Shown one piece after another: positions 19,131 to 29,148 of a stretch of 64,000 bases of DNA. The DNA is from Galbibacter pacificus (GTDB taxonomy: Bacteria; Bacteroidota; Bacteroidia; Flavobacteriales; Flavobacteriaceae). The notes under the pieces are model-generated. The model was not told the DNA's origin. It did no database searches and was given only the letters and a program-made list of their open reading frames with translations. Every line of letters starts with the position of its first letter. Within the stretch, counting starts at the first letter, position 1. The stretch lies in assembly GCF_029603165.1 (NCBI RefSeq), contig NZ_JAQSVC010000002.1, positions 62,001 through 126,000 on the forward strand. Reading direction: 5' to 3'. The position numbers were made by a program, and so were the translations under genes.

Positions 19131-20726
19131 ATGAAAAAACTTAGCATATACACAATAACATTAGCAATGTTGATATTGGGTTCCTGTACCAAGGATTATC
19201 TGGACACAGAACCAATGACAGAGCTTACAAGCGACAGCTTTTATCAAAATCCGGGAGATGCATACGATGCACTTGTTGGATGTTACGACGGAATGCAGAT
19301 AGCAGTGGGCGCATCGGGATTGTCGTTCCCGATTGCTTCCGAAGTATTATCAGACGATTGTTTTGGAGGAACAGGGAATTCAGATGGATTTGGTTACCAA
19401 ATGTTGGATGAATTTGATGTGAGCAGGTCACCATCTGATGTAGATTTGTACAACGATACTTGGATAAAATACTATCAGGCCATCTTTAGGTGCAACACCT
19501 TGCTTCAAAAAATGGATCAAATTGATTGGTCTGGAAATGAAGAGTTACAGTTAACATACGAATCGGAAGCCCGGTTCATTAGGGCCTATTTATATTTCGA
19601 TTTGGTGCGCTTGTTTGGTCAAGTTCCATTATTAACCGAACCTTCAGATGAGAACATTCCACAATCTGCACCCGAAGAAATTTATGCGGTAATTGCTCAA
19701 GATTTGCTTTTTGCTTCAGAAAATATGTCGTCTGAGCCTTACACTTCGGTTCAGGCCGGTAGGGTTACCAAATGGGCAGCAAAATCAATGTTGGCACGAG
19801 TTTACCTGTATTATACAGGATATTATGGAGCTTCAGACTTGGTTGGTTTGGTTAATCAATCTTCAGCATTGGCACAATTAGAAGATGTCATAGCGCAAAG
19901 CGGTCATGGTTTGGTAGACGATTTTAGTACTTTATGGCCTGCTGCTTCCGTTGAAAATTTTGAAGGAGAAAATAACAAGGAAATTGTTTTTTCAATAAAA
20001 TTCACCTATACAAGTGATTATGATGGGAATACTGATGGAAACCACTGGATGGTAATGTTCGGTATGCGTGAATTTGATTATTATCCTTTTGGAAGGGGAT
20101 GGGGAGTTACCGTGAACCCGGAATTGTATAATTTATATGAAGAAGGCGACGCAAGGAGAGCAGCCACCATAATTGCCATTGATGAAGATGAAATTCCATT
20201 TGAAAATCAGGACAAACAAAGGGAATATACCGGTTATTACAACAAAAAGTACAGTCCGATGACGGATTATGATGAAGACGGAAACCTGGGAAGCGTAGCA
20301 GAACAATTAGGCGCACTCAATTTTCAAATAGGCCAGTTTCAAGATTATTACGTAATGCGTTATGCCGATGTTTTATTGATGGCCGCAGAACTGGGAAGCT
20401 CCAATGCACAACAATACTTTGATGAAGTAAGGCAAAGGGCCCTTGGAGATAATTTTGTTTCGCTAACGGCAAACAAAAGCAACATAATGAAGGAGCGACA
20501 CAAAGAGTTTGCCATGGAAGGCATCAGGTATTGGGATCTGCTTCGCCAAGGAGTAAGCACAGCAGCCTCAACCTTGGCAACAAGCACTACTGTTTTAAAT
20601 GGTGGAGTAACGACCGAGAAAACCATTTCGGCAGGAAATATTCAAACCACAGAAGGTTTGCAACAAATACCAAATACGCAAATTACATTATCAAACAATG
20701 TTTTGAAGGAAAACACAGGATGGTAA
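19131..20726 (+). CDS. SusD-like glycan-binding lipoprotein (SusD/RagB family)
   Basis: A 531-residue lipoprotein with acceptor Cys19 (LILGSC). The start of the mature protein, TKDYLDTEPMTELTSDSF, is typical of SusD/RagB. Helical repeat segments follow (RFIRAYLYFDLVRLFGQVPL, AGRVTKWAAKSMLARVYLYY), and the C-terminal signature is DYYVMRYADVLLMAAE with ERHKEFAMEGIRYWDLLRQG. It caps the SusC barrel at the cell surface and binds the glycan. It is directly downstream of susC, and the genes that follow form the rest of the utilisation locus. Confidence 0.95.
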   Translation: MKKLSIYTITLAMLILGSCTKDYLDTEPMTELTSDSFYQNPGDAYDALVGCYDGMQIAVGASGLSFPIASEVLSDDCFGGTGNSDGFGYQMLDEFDVSRSPSDVDLYNDTWIKYYQAIFRCNTLLQKMDQIDWSGNEELQLTYESEARFIRAYLYFDLVRLFGQVPLLTEPSDENIPQSAPEEIYAVIAQDLLFASENMSSEPYTSVQAGRVTKWAAKSMLARVYLYYTGYYGASDLVGLVNQSSALAQLEDVIAQSGHGLVDDFSTLWPAASVENFEGENNKEIVFSIKFTYTSDYDGNTDGNHWMVMFGMREFDYYPFGRGWGVTVNPELYNLYEEGDARRAATIIAIDEDEIPFENQDKQREYTGYYNKKYSPMTDYDEDGNLGSVAEQLGALNFQIGQFQDYYVMRYADVLLMAAELGSSNAQQYFDEVRQRALGDNFVSLTANKSNIMKERHKEFAMEGIRYWDLLRQGVSTAASTLATSTTVLNGGVTTEKTISAGNIQTTEGLQQIPNTQITLSNNVLKENTGW

Positions 20727-20750
20727 TTATTAAATTTAAAAAATAGAAAA

Positions 20751-22115
20751 ATGAAAACTATATATAAATTTGGTCTCATGGTATTGTGCATTGCGGCATT
20801 TTTTGCTTCGTGCGATGATCATGAAAATAGCCTGGGGGATAAATTAGACCCATCTGAACTTCAATATACCATTGAGCAGGATTATTCCATAGACGAAGGG
20901 GGTAATACAGTAATTCTCACCAATAATACTCCAGAAACGGTGCCTGTATGGAATTATGGAACAGGACGCTCCAACAGGGCCGTGGATACCATTCATTTTG
21001 CTTTTGCAGGCGATTATACCATCCAGTTTTCGGCAATGACCGATGGCGGTTTGGTGGATGCAGATCCGGTAACTGTTTCGGTAACACAAGACAACCTGAA
21101 TTATGTAAACGACGAACTTTGGATATTTTTATCTGGAGGGCCCGGACATGAAAAGTCATGGGTTTTTGATAACGGCCAATATGGGTTGGCTCCCGGGGCA
21201 ATGTCGTATGCAGACCCGTCTGGAGTTGTAGAATGGAACGATTTTACGCCAAACTGGGAACCCGAAGGCAATGCAAATGGAAGTACAGATGAAGATATGC
21301 ATTGGGGAAACTACATGACCTTTAGCTTAATTGGAGGACCGTACATGACCACACACGATAGCGAAGGAAATGAATTAGAAAGCGGGACGTACTATTTAGA
21401 CAAGGAAGCACATACCTTAACAACTACCGATGCCACTATTTTAAGACCGGATAATTTTATTCCGAATGTAAATAATTGGAATAACGATCTTAAAATATTG
21501 ACATTGACAGAAGACCAGTTGCGAATAGCCACTTTGCGGACCAATGATGAAGGCGAATGGTGGTATATATGGAATTATGTCTCTAAAGAATATGCCGATA
21601 ACTATGTTCCGGAAGAAACAGAACCCGAAGTTGATGAAGGCTTTGAGCCTACTTTCGAGCCCGGTGAATTGCTTGAAATGCTAACAGGCGGTATTGGTTC
21701 GGGCAGGATTTGGGAGCTCGATGGAAACGGAAACCCTGTAGATTGGCTGGCTTCTGGTGCCGGTTGGACGGTAGACCATACCAGTTCGTATAGTTGGGGA
21801 TGGGACGATAATTGGGCGGCCATTGCATCCAATTCTTGGATTCGTTTCGATCAATGGAACGGGACACAAACGTATACCCGAAATCAAGATGGCGTAGAAA
21901 CTTCCGGTACGTTTACCATTAACGAGGCAACCAACGAAATTACTTTAGATGGCGAAACCTTAATTCAAAATGAAGGACATTGGATGAACCCAACTACCAA
22001 TACAATTACAGTTGTTAAAGCGTTTGACGATTTTGACACGCAAGGTATTTGGTTTGGTACCAGTTATAATCCAGATAGCGACGAATGGTTGGTTTTCCAT
22101 TACATCATTCCGTAA
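20751..22115 (+). CDS. Putative surface glycan-binding lipoprotein (SusE/F position)
   Basis: A 454-residue lipoprotein (acceptor Cys21, FFASC) with no enzyme motif that I recognise. After the lipobox there is a PKD-like region of about 100 residues (IDEGGNTVILTNNTPETVPV, AGDYTIQFSAMTDGG). Two Trp-rich beta modules follow, one near residues 115-275 and one near 305-450. Both contain similar words: a GGPGHEKSWVFD segment in the first corresponds to GGIGSGRIWELDGNGNPVDW in the second, which suggests an internal duplication. Many exposed aromatic residues and the position just after susD fit a surface glycan-binding protein. The role is inferred from position. Confidence 0.75.
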   Translation: MKTIYKFGLMVLCIAAFFASCDDHENSLGDKLDPSELQYTIEQDYSIDEGGNTVILTNNTPETVPVWNYGTGRSNRAVDTIHFAFAGDYTIQFSAMTDGGLVDADPVTVSVTQDNLNYVNDELWIFLSGGPGHEKSWVFDNGQYGLAPGAMSYADPSGVVEWNDFTPNWEPEGNANGSTDEDMHWGNYMTFSLIGGPYMTTHDSEGNELESGTYYLDKEAHTLTTTDATILRPDNFIPNVNNWNNDLKILTLTEDQLRIATLRTNDEGEWWYIWNYVSKEYADNYVPEETEPEVDEGFEPTFEPGELLEMLTGGIGSGRIWELDGNGNPVDWLASGAGWTVDHTSSYSWGWDDNWAAIASNSWIRFDQWNGTQTYTRNQDGVETSGTFTINEATNEITLDGETLIQNEGHWMNPTTNTITVVKAFDDFDTQGIWFGTSYNPDSDEWLVFHYIIP

Positions 22116-22135
22116 GGCATTATTTTAAATTACAG

Positions 22136-22163
22136 AAGGAGAGTAGCGTATGTTACTTTCCTT
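22136..22163 (+). terminator. Hairpin between the binding-protein and GH2 genes
   Basis: Arms AAGGAGAGTA (22136-22145) and TACTTTCCTT (22154-22163) pair with one G:T wobble around an 8-base loop. No strong T-run follows, so it may be a weak terminator or an mRNA-stabilising hairpin that lets the surface genes be expressed above the enzyme genes. Confidence 0.45.
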
Positions 22164-22190
22164 GCTGTTATAACTATAGATATATAAACA

Positions 22191-24683
22191 ATGCAATTAT
22201 TTTTAAACAGAAAGTTTAAGTTAGCTTTTTATATTGCATGCGTCGGGTTGTTCGGCGCATGCAATTCTTCATTAAAAAACGAAGCGTTGGACTTTGATAG
22301 AAAAGCCGACTTTAACGATAAATGGAGTTTTTATTTAAACGATAGTATTCGTGATAACGATACAATTTCTGAAACAACAGAATGGCGTACACTAAACCTG
22401 CCACACGATTGGAGTATTGAAAAGCTTTTTGACGAAAACAGCCCGACAGGTCATGGCGGAGGCTATCTTTCTGGAGGTTTGGGATGGTATAAAAAGGAAT
22501 TTTCTATTGATGAAAGCGGTAAAAATAAATTAATCTCTATTGTTTTTGATGGAGTTTACAGCAATAGCCAAGTTTGGATCAATGGGCATTATCTTGGAAA
22601 AAGGCCAAATGGATATATCTGGTTTGAATACAACCTGACACCTTTTTTGAATTACGGAAAAACTAAAAACGTGATTCTTGTAAAAGTAGACAACTCCAAA
22701 CAACCAAATTCACGTTGGTATTCTGGTTCGGGCATATACCGAAATGTGTGGTTAAAAACAACCGCAAAACTTCATGTGGATACTTGGGGAACGTACATTA
22801 CCACTCCAAAAGTGTCTAAAGACAGCGCAGTTGTTAAAATAGAAACTGCTGTTCAAAATTCAGATAGGCAAGAAAAAACTGCCATGTTGCGTACACGTAT
22901 TTTCGACGCAAATACTATGGTTAAAACCGTTAAGGAAGCGTTTGCCATTGGTGCGGGTCAAAACCAAAAAATAACTCAAAATATCCTGTTAGATGCTCCC
23001 AAACTATGGTCGGACGCGCATCCACATTTGTATCGGGCATATACCGAAATTTTTGTTGATGGCGAATTGATAGACCAATACAAAACAAATTTTGGGGTAA
23101 GAAGCTTTAAATTCGATCTGGATAAAGGTTTTATGCTAAACGGAAAGCAAACAAAAATAAAAGGTGTGTGTATGCACCACGATTTGGGACCTTTAGGAGC
23201 AGCCATCAATACTCGTGCTATCGAGCGTCAATTAGAAATTCTAAAAGAAATGGGGGTAAATGGAATTAGGACTTCCCACAATCCACCGGCACCCGAACTT
23301 TTGGATTTATGCGATGAAATGGGCTTTATCGTTATGGACGAAGCTTTTGATATGTGGGAGCGAAGCAAAACTAAATTCGATTATGGAAATGTTTGGGAAG
23401 AATGGCATAAAAAAGATTTGGAAGCCCAAATTTTAAGAGACCGTAACCACCCCAGCATTTTTATGTGGAGCATCGGAAATGAGATTCCGGAACAATGGAA
23501 CGAACGTGGTGCAGAAATAGGAAGGGAATTATCAAAAATTGTAAAAACCCTTGATACAACACGCTTGGTAACAGCGGGAATGAATCCTCCAATCCATATA
23601 AAAAATAAGGAAGTAACCCTTCAGTTTGAAGATACGGCAGCCGAACCCAATGCTTTGGCAGGATCGGGTGCGTTGGATATTATTGGGTACAATTATGCGC
23701 ATCAAACGTATGCCCAGCATCAAAAGAATTTCCCGAATACACCTTTTATTGCCACCGAAACCACCTCGACTTTGCAGACAAGGGGACATTATGATTTTCC
23801 TTCGGATACCACCAAAATATGGCCCGTGCGCTGGGACAAGGTTTTTACGGAAGGAAACCCGGACAATACGGTTTCTGCTTTCGATCAAGTAAGGGCGCCT
23901 TGGGGTTCGTTGCACGAAACGGCTTGGAAAATCATTAAAAAACACGACTATCTTTCCGGAATGTACATCTGGACAGGGTTTGATTACATAGGTGAACCTA
24001 CGCCATACACTTGGCCTTCCAGAAGCTCGTATTTTGGAATTGTAGACTTGGCAGGTTTCCCAAAAGATGTGTATTATATGTACCAAAGCGAATGGACCGA
24101 TAAAACCGTGTTGCATTTATTTCCGCATTGGAACTGGAAAGAAGGTCAAACAGTGGATATTTGGGCATATTACAATCATGCTGATGAGGTAGAGCTCTTT
24201 TTAAATGAAAAATCTTTAGGAACGAAGCGCAAAGAAGCTGATGATCTTCATGTTATGTGGCGCGTTCCTTTTGAAGCGGGCACGTTAAAAGCAATTTCTA
24301 GAAAAAATGGAGCAGTTGTTATGGAAAAAGAAATTAAAACTGCCGGAAAAGCGGCGCAGTTAAAATTGCATGCCGATAGAAATACCATTAAAGCCAACGG
24401 AAAAGACCTTTCTTTCATTACGGTAAACATTCAGGATAACAAGGGCATATTTGTTCCTAAGGCCAATAATAAAATTTCTTTTCAGTTGGGAGGAGATGGC
24501 AAAATTGTGGGCGTTGCCAGTGGCGATCCAACCAATCACGAATCATTTAAAGGAACAAAACATAGTGCATTGAATGGAAAATGTTTGGTAATTGTTCAAG
24601 CCGGAGATAAAGCATCAACAGTAACGCTTACAGCTACGTCACCGGGTTTAAAAGAAGCAACTATCAATATTCAACTCAACTAA
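22191..24683 (+). CDS. GH2 beta-galactosidase-type glycosidase, lipoprotein
   Basis: An 830-residue lipoprotein (acceptor Cys24, FGAC). The order is a GH2 sugar-binding domain (about 45-210, LPHDWSIEKLF, RWYSGSGIYRNVWL), an immunoglobulin-like domain (about 215-320), a TIM barrel from about 325 to 620 (KGVCMHHDLGPLG, GVNGIRTSHNPPAPELLDLC), and C-terminal beta domains of the DUF4982 and Big type. The probable acid/base is Glu431 in MWSIGNEIP and the probable nucleophile is Glu523 in IATETTS. The architecture is that of Bacteroidota exo-beta-galactosidases. Within this locus it would remove galactose from decorated oligosaccharides. Other GH2 specificities cannot be excluded. Confidence 0.9.
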   Translation: MQLFLNRKFKLAFYIACVGLFGACNSSLKNEALDFDRKADFNDKWSFYLNDSIRDNDTISETTEWRTLNLPHDWSIEKLFDENSPTGHGGGYLSGGLGWYKKEFSIDESGKNKLISIVFDGVYSNSQVWINGHYLGKRPNGYIWFEYNLTPFLNYGKTKNVILVKVDNSKQPNSRWYSGSGIYRNVWLKTTAKLHVDTWGTYITTPKVSKDSAVVKIETAVQNSDRQEKTAMLRTRIFDANTMVKTVKEAFAIGAGQNQKITQNILLDAPKLWSDAHPHLYRAYTEIFVDGELIDQYKTNFGVRSFKFDLDKGFMLNGKQTKIKGVCMHHDLGPLGAAINTRAIERQLEILKEMGVNGIRTSHNPPAPELLDLCDEMGFIVMDEAFDMWERSKTKFDYGNVWEEWHKKDLEAQILRDRNHPSIFMWSIGNEIPEQWNERGAEIGRELSKIVKTLDTTRLVTAGMNPPIHIKNKEVTLQFEDTAAEPNALAGSGALDIIGYNYAHQTYAQHQKNFPNTPFIATETTSTLQTRGHYDFPSDTTKIWPVRWDKVFTEGNPDNTVSAFDQVRAPWGSLHETAWKIIKKHDYLSGMYIWTGFDYIGEPTPYTWPSRSSYFGIVDLAGFPKDVYYMYQSEWTDKTVLHLFPHWNWKEGQTVDIWAYYNHADEVELFLNEKSLGTKRKEADDLHVMWRVPFEAGTLKAISRKNGAVVMEKEIKTAGKAAQLKLHADRNTIKANGKDLSFITVNIQDNKGIFVPKANNKISFQLGGDGKIVGVASGDPTNHESFKGTKHSALNGKCLVIVQAGDKASTVTLTATSPGLKEATINIQLN

Positions 24684-24711
24684 AAAACGAGCGTACAATT
24701 AACTAAAAACA

Positions 24712-27129
24712 ATGAAAAGAGAACATCATACAAAAAGGAGTAGCATCAACAAGTACATTGCAGGAAGTGTTCTTGCCTTGCTGATGTTTACCAAAACCGA
24801 TGCGCAAATACAACATGCCGATGTATTGAATGCGCCGGTCGATATAAGCAAAGATTTTTATAATTACGAAAACACATTTTATTTTGCAGATCATTTAACA
24901 GATTTTGATCCCAAATCGGGGAAAGGAACCCTTGAATATAAAAGATACCAATACCAAAGTAGGCAGGCATTCAACAATATGTTGATGAAACCAGATACGG
25001 TTCCGGCAAACGAATTTCCGGCCACAGAATATGAGTCGGCACCACATTTGCCATTTCAAATTCAGTTTGTTTCAGATAGGACGATCCGCATAAAAATGAC
25101 ATCGGGACCGCAATTTCATCCGCAGGAAGAATCGTTGATGTTGGTTAATGGAAAAGCACCCAACAATCCCGATGCATGGACGTATAAAAAAATAGAGGGC
25201 GGTTATCAATATTCCAATGAAAACGGAAAAGTCGTAATTATTGAAAACCCTTGGCATGTTAAGATTTATGACGGAAAAGGAAAACTTTTAACCAGTACTT
25301 TGCACAATACAGATGTAACCAATACATACACACCGGTGCTGCCATTTTCTTATGTAAGAAGGAACAGCGATTATTCCCGAAGCATGGCGGCGGTTTTTTC
25401 GCTTCAACCGGATGAGAAAATCTTTGGTTGCGGAGAATCTTTCATACAATTCAACAAGCGTGGAGAAAAGGTGGTTTTATATACAGATGATGCCAACGGA
25501 GTACAAAACGAAACCATGTACAAGCCAATTCCTTTTTACATGAGCAGTCGCGGTTATGGTGTTTTTATGCATCATTCAACACCAATTACGGTCGATTTCG
25601 GCAAGTATTTTAGTGGCGCCAACGAAATGATGATTGGCGACGATGAAGCCGATTTGTTTATCTTTTTGGGCGAACCTAAAGATATTTTGGACGAGTACAC
25701 AGATTTGACCGGTAAATCTGTAATGCCGCCGTTATGGTCGTTTGGTTTTTGGATGAGCAGGATTACCTATTTCTCGGAAAAAGAGGGCAGGGAAGTGGCC
25801 AAGGAATTGCGCAAGAATAAAATTCCGAGCGATGTTATTCATTTCGACACCGGTTGGTTTGATGTAGATTGGAGAAACAATTATGAGTTTGCTTCAGAAA
25901 GGTTCAATAATCCTAAAAAAATGTTATCCGACCTTAAAGACGAAGGTTTTGAAGTATGTTTGTGGCAATTGCCATATTTTACGCCCAAAAATACCTTGTT
26001 TAATGAGATTGTCGATAATGGTTTGGCTGTAAAAGATAGAAAAGGAAACATTCCTTATGAAGATGCCGTGCTGGATTTTTCCAACCCAAAAACAGTGGAG
26101 TGGTATCAGGAAAAACTGAAACATTTGTTCGATTTGGGCGTGAGTGTTTTTAAAGTTGATTTTGGAGAAGCAGCACCGGCAAATGGAATTTATCATTCAG
26201 GACGTACCGGTTTTTACGAGCATAATTTATATCCGTTACGATACAACAAAGCAGTTGCAGAAATCACTAAAAAAGAAAAAGGATATACGCTTATTTGGGC
26301 ACGGAGTACCTGGGCTGGAAGTCAACGTTACCCATTGCATTGGGGAGGAGATGCCGCAACTACCAATACGGCAATGTCTGCAACACTTCGCGGCGGACTT
26401 TCATTAGGGTTGAGCGGTTTTTCTTTTTGGAGCCACGATGTTGGAGGATTTGTTACAAAATCTCCTGAAGATTTGTATAGAAGGTGGACCCCTTTCGGGA
26501 TGCTTTCGTCGCATGTAAGAAGTCATGGCGAACCACCAACAGAACCTTGGTTGTACAATAAAGATTTCCTCGATGCTTTTAGAAAGGCAGACAACATGCG
26601 TTACGAATTAATGCCATATATTTATGCGCAAGCCAAAGAAAGTTCGGAAAAAGGATTGCCAATGATGCGGGCTCTTTTTGTAGAGTTTCCAAACGATCCG
26701 GGCGCATGGCTTGTGGATAATGAATACCTTTTTGGTGCTAGCATGTTGGTAGCTCCTTTGTTTGAAAATGAAACATCCAGAGCAGTATACCTTCCCGAAG
26801 GTACCTGGATAGACTATCAAACTAAAAAAGTATACCAAAGTGGTTGGCATACCATTGAAGCTGGTGAAATACCAATTGTAGTGTTGGTAAAAAACGGAAC
26901 GGTAATCCCTCATATTAAATTGGCACAATCTACTAAAAATATGGATTGGACACAGTTGAAGCTTAACGTATATGCTACTGCTGAAACGACAACTGCTAAA
27001 GGGAAAGTGTACCTTCCGGCAGGGGAAAAATTACATACTGTTACTGTTGAAAAAACCGGAAATACTTTTGAAGTTGAATCAAATTCACTTCAAGGAAAAA
27101 CATCGTTTAAGGTAGAATGGACTAAATAA
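24712..27129 (+). CDS. GH31 glycosidase, alpha-xylosidase type
   Basis: An 805-residue secreted GH31 enzyme with an N-terminal signal sequence ending near TKTDAQ. The nucleophile is Asp483 in FKVDFGEAAP. This resembles the KTDFGE motif of characterised alpha-xylosidases such as YicI; GH31 alpha-glucosidases typically have W[IL]DMNE. The acid/base is Asp547 in HWGGDAATT, 64 residues later (66 in YicI). The SFWSHDVGGF segment is also present. An N-terminal beta-sandwich and C-terminal beta domains flank the barrel. It should remove alpha-xylosyl groups, as in xyloglucan side chains, and the xylose would feed xylAB. It lies between GH2 and GH97 genes with gaps of 28 and 6 bp. Confidence 0.9.
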   Translation: MKREHHTKRSSINKYIAGSVLALLMFTKTDAQIQHADVLNAPVDISKDFYNYENTFYFADHLTDFDPKSGKGTLEYKRYQYQSRQAFNNMLMKPDTVPANEFPATEYESAPHLPFQIQFVSDRTIRIKMTSGPQFHPQEESLMLVNGKAPNNPDAWTYKKIEGGYQYSNENGKVVIIENPWHVKIYDGKGKLLTSTLHNTDVTNTYTPVLPFSYVRRNSDYSRSMAAVFSLQPDEKIFGCGESFIQFNKRGEKVVLYTDDANGVQNETMYKPIPFYMSSRGYGVFMHHSTPITVDFGKYFSGANEMMIGDDEADLFIFLGEPKDILDEYTDLTGKSVMPPLWSFGFWMSRITYFSEKEGREVAKELRKNKIPSDVIHFDTGWFDVDWRNNYEFASERFNNPKKMLSDLKDEGFEVCLWQLPYFTPKNTLFNEIVDNGLAVKDRKGNIPYEDAVLDFSNPKTVEWYQEKLKHLFDLGVSVFKVDFGEAAPANGIYHSGRTGFYEHNLYPLRYNKAVAEITKKEKGYTLIWARSTWAGSQRYPLHWGGDAATTNTAMSATLRGGLSLGLSGFSFWSHDVGGFVTKSPEDLYRRWTPFGMLSSHVRSHGEPPTEPWLYNKDFLDAFRKADNMRYELMPYIYAQAKESSEKGLPMMRALFVEFPNDPGAWLVDNEYLFGASMLVAPLFENETSRAVYLPEGTWIDYQTKKVYQSGWHTIEAGEIPIVVLVKNGTVIPHIKLAQSTKNMDWTQLKLNVYATAETTTAKGKVYLPAGEKLHTVTVEKTGNTFEVESNSLQGKTSFKVEWTK

Positions 27130-27135
27130 TAAACT

Positions 27136-29148
27136 ATGCTCATAAAATTAAAATACTGTATAACCACTATTTGTGCATATGCTCTAATTGCATGTACCAA
27201 AGAACAGAAACCAATAGAAGTTTCATCACCCGGGAATGTAAATAAAATAACATTTTCATTATCAAACAATGGCATTCCACAATACCAGGTTTTGCACGGA
27301 GAAACACAGGTTTTAAACCCTTCAGAAATGGGGTTTGTATTTAAGGATGCCGATTCTCTATATAAAAATTTTGAGATTGTAAATGTTCGGCAAGACTCTT
27401 TCGATAACACTTGGACACAGGTTTGGGGTGAAAAAAAAGAGATCAGAAATCATTACAACGAATTAAAAGTTGAATTGAAGGAAAAAGGAACAAAGAACCG
27501 AAAGTTGAATATTGAATTCAGGGCTTTTGACGATGGGGTTGCATTTCGGTACGTATTTCCGGAACAGGGAATTAAAGACAGCATTTTTATCATGGACGAG
27601 TTGACCACTTTCAACCTTTCAGATGATGGAAAAGCATGGTGGATTCCCGCTTATGGCCAACAGCGTTATGAATATCTTTATAAAGATTCGCCGGTGAGCG
27701 CATTAGATACCGTTCATACTCCATTAACAATAGAAAGCAAAAACGGATTGGCATTGAGCTTTCACGAGGCCAATTTGGTAGATTTTGCAAGTACTACTTT
27801 GGCACATACCAAAGAGACAACCTTAAAAACCGATTTAGTGCCTTGGGCAGATGGGGTAAAAGTGAGAACCACAAAATCGTTTACCACACCTTGGCGAACT
27901 TTGCAAATTGGTGAAAAACCAACCGATTTAATTACTTCGCACCTTATTTTAAACTTAAACGAGCCCAATAAAATTGAAGATACCAGTTGGATAAAGCCCT
28001 TTAAATATATGGGAATTTGGTGGGCGATGCATATTGGAAAATATACTTTTTGGGAAGGGGAAAAACAAGGAGCTACAACCAAACATGCCGAGGAATATAT
28101 TGATTTTGCCGAAAAAGAAGGCATAGACCATTTATTGATTGAAGGTTGGAACAAAGGTTGGACGCCTGATTGGTACAAAAATGCCATGCATCAATTTAGT
28201 TTTACCAATGAAGCCGATAATTTCGATTTAGAAACGGTTACCGATTATGCTGCCAAACATAATGTTCGCATTATCGGGTACCACGAAACAGGTTCGAACA
28301 TCGATAATTACTTAAAGCAAATTGACAGTGCTTTTGCATTGTACAATAAAGTAGGTATTCACGATGTAAAAATTGGGCATGTAGGTTCGTTGTTAAAAAT
28401 GAAAGAATGGCATCATGGTCAATTTGGCGTGAATTATTTTAGATATGTTTTAGAAAAAGCGGCCGAATATCACCTTACCGTTCTGTATCACGAACCAATT
28501 AAAGACACCGGGGAACGAAGGACATTCCCGAACATGATGGCCCGGGAAGGGGCACGCGGGCAAGAATACAATGCATGGAGCGAAGGAAATCCGCCGAGTT
28601 ATACCACCATTTTGCCATTTACGAGGCTTTTATCGGGCCCCATGGATTTTACCGCCGGAATTCTGGATGTGGAAGTAAAGCAAGGATATCCGGGACGGCG
28701 GGTGCACAGTACAGCAGCCAAACAATTGGCTTTGTTGGTAACCGTTTTTTCGCCTATACAAATGTTGGCAGATCTTCCTGAAAATTACGAAGGACAACCG
28801 GCTTTTCAATTTTTAAAAGAAGTACCTACCAATTGGGAGGATACCAAAATTTTGAACGGAGAAATTGGCTCATATATTACAACCGTTAGAAAAGATATTA
28901 ATAGCGACGATTGGTATTTGGGAAGCATGACCAATGAAAAGGCTAGAGATTTTGATATTCCATTATCCTTTTTAGAAGAAAATGCCACTTATGAAGCACA
29001 AATTTATGCCGATGCCGAAGGAACCGATGAAACCCATAACCCGGATGCCATTGCTATTTCAAAGAAAAAAGTTACCACTTCTGATGTGTTAAAACTCCAT
29101 TTGGGTGCCAGTGGAGGAGCAGCTATTCGTTTTAAAAAACTGAATTAA
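27136..29148 (+). CDS. GH97 alpha-glucosidase-type glycosidase, inverting subgroup, lipoprotein
   Basis: A 670-residue lipoprotein (acceptor Cys20, LIAC) with the GH97 layout: an N-terminal beta-sandwich (FRAFDDGVAFRYVFPEQ), a TIM barrel from about residue 285, and a small C-terminal beta domain. Glu384 (GYHETG), Glu453 (LYHEPI) and Glu477 (ARGQEYNA) have exactly the spacing (69 and 24) of the three catalytic Glu residues that I recall for SusB. The position where retaining GH97 alpha-galactosidases have a nucleophilic Asp reads KIGHVG. This points to an inverting alpha-glucosidase-like enzyme. It is the last gene of the locus and is followed by a terminator. The substrate in this context is uncertain. 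Confidence 0.88.
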   Translation: MLIKLKYCITTICAYALIACTKEQKPIEVSSPGNVNKITFSLSNNGIPQYQVLHGETQVLNPSEMGFVFKDADSLYKNFEIVNVRQDSFDNTWTQVWGEKKEIRNHYNELKVELKEKGTKNRKLNIEFRAFDDGVAFRYVFPEQGIKDSIFIMDELTTFNLSDDGKAWWIPAYGQQRYEYLYKDSPVSALDTVHTPLTIESKNGLALSFHEANLVDFASTTLAHTKETTLKTDLVPWADGVKVRTTKSFTTPWRTLQIGEKPTDLITSHLILNLNEPNKIEDTSWIKPFKYMGIWWAMHIGKYTFWEGEKQGATTKHAEEYIDFAEKEGIDHLLIEGWNKGWTPDWYKNAMHQFSFTNEADNFDLETVTDYAAKHNVRIIGYHETGSNIDNYLKQIDSAFALYNKVGIHDVKIGHVGSLLKMKEWHHGQFGVNYFRYVLEKAAEYHLTVLYHEPIKDTGERRTFPNMMAREGARGQEYNAWSEGNPPSYTTILPFTRLLSGPMDFTAGILDVEVKQGYPGRRVHSTAAKQLALLVTVFSPIQMLADLPENYEGQPAFQFLKEVPTNWEDTKILNGEIGSYITTVRKDINSDDWYLGSMTNEKARDFDIPLSFLEENATYEAQIYADAEGTDETHNPDAIAISKKKVTTSDVLKLHLGASGGAAIRFKKLN

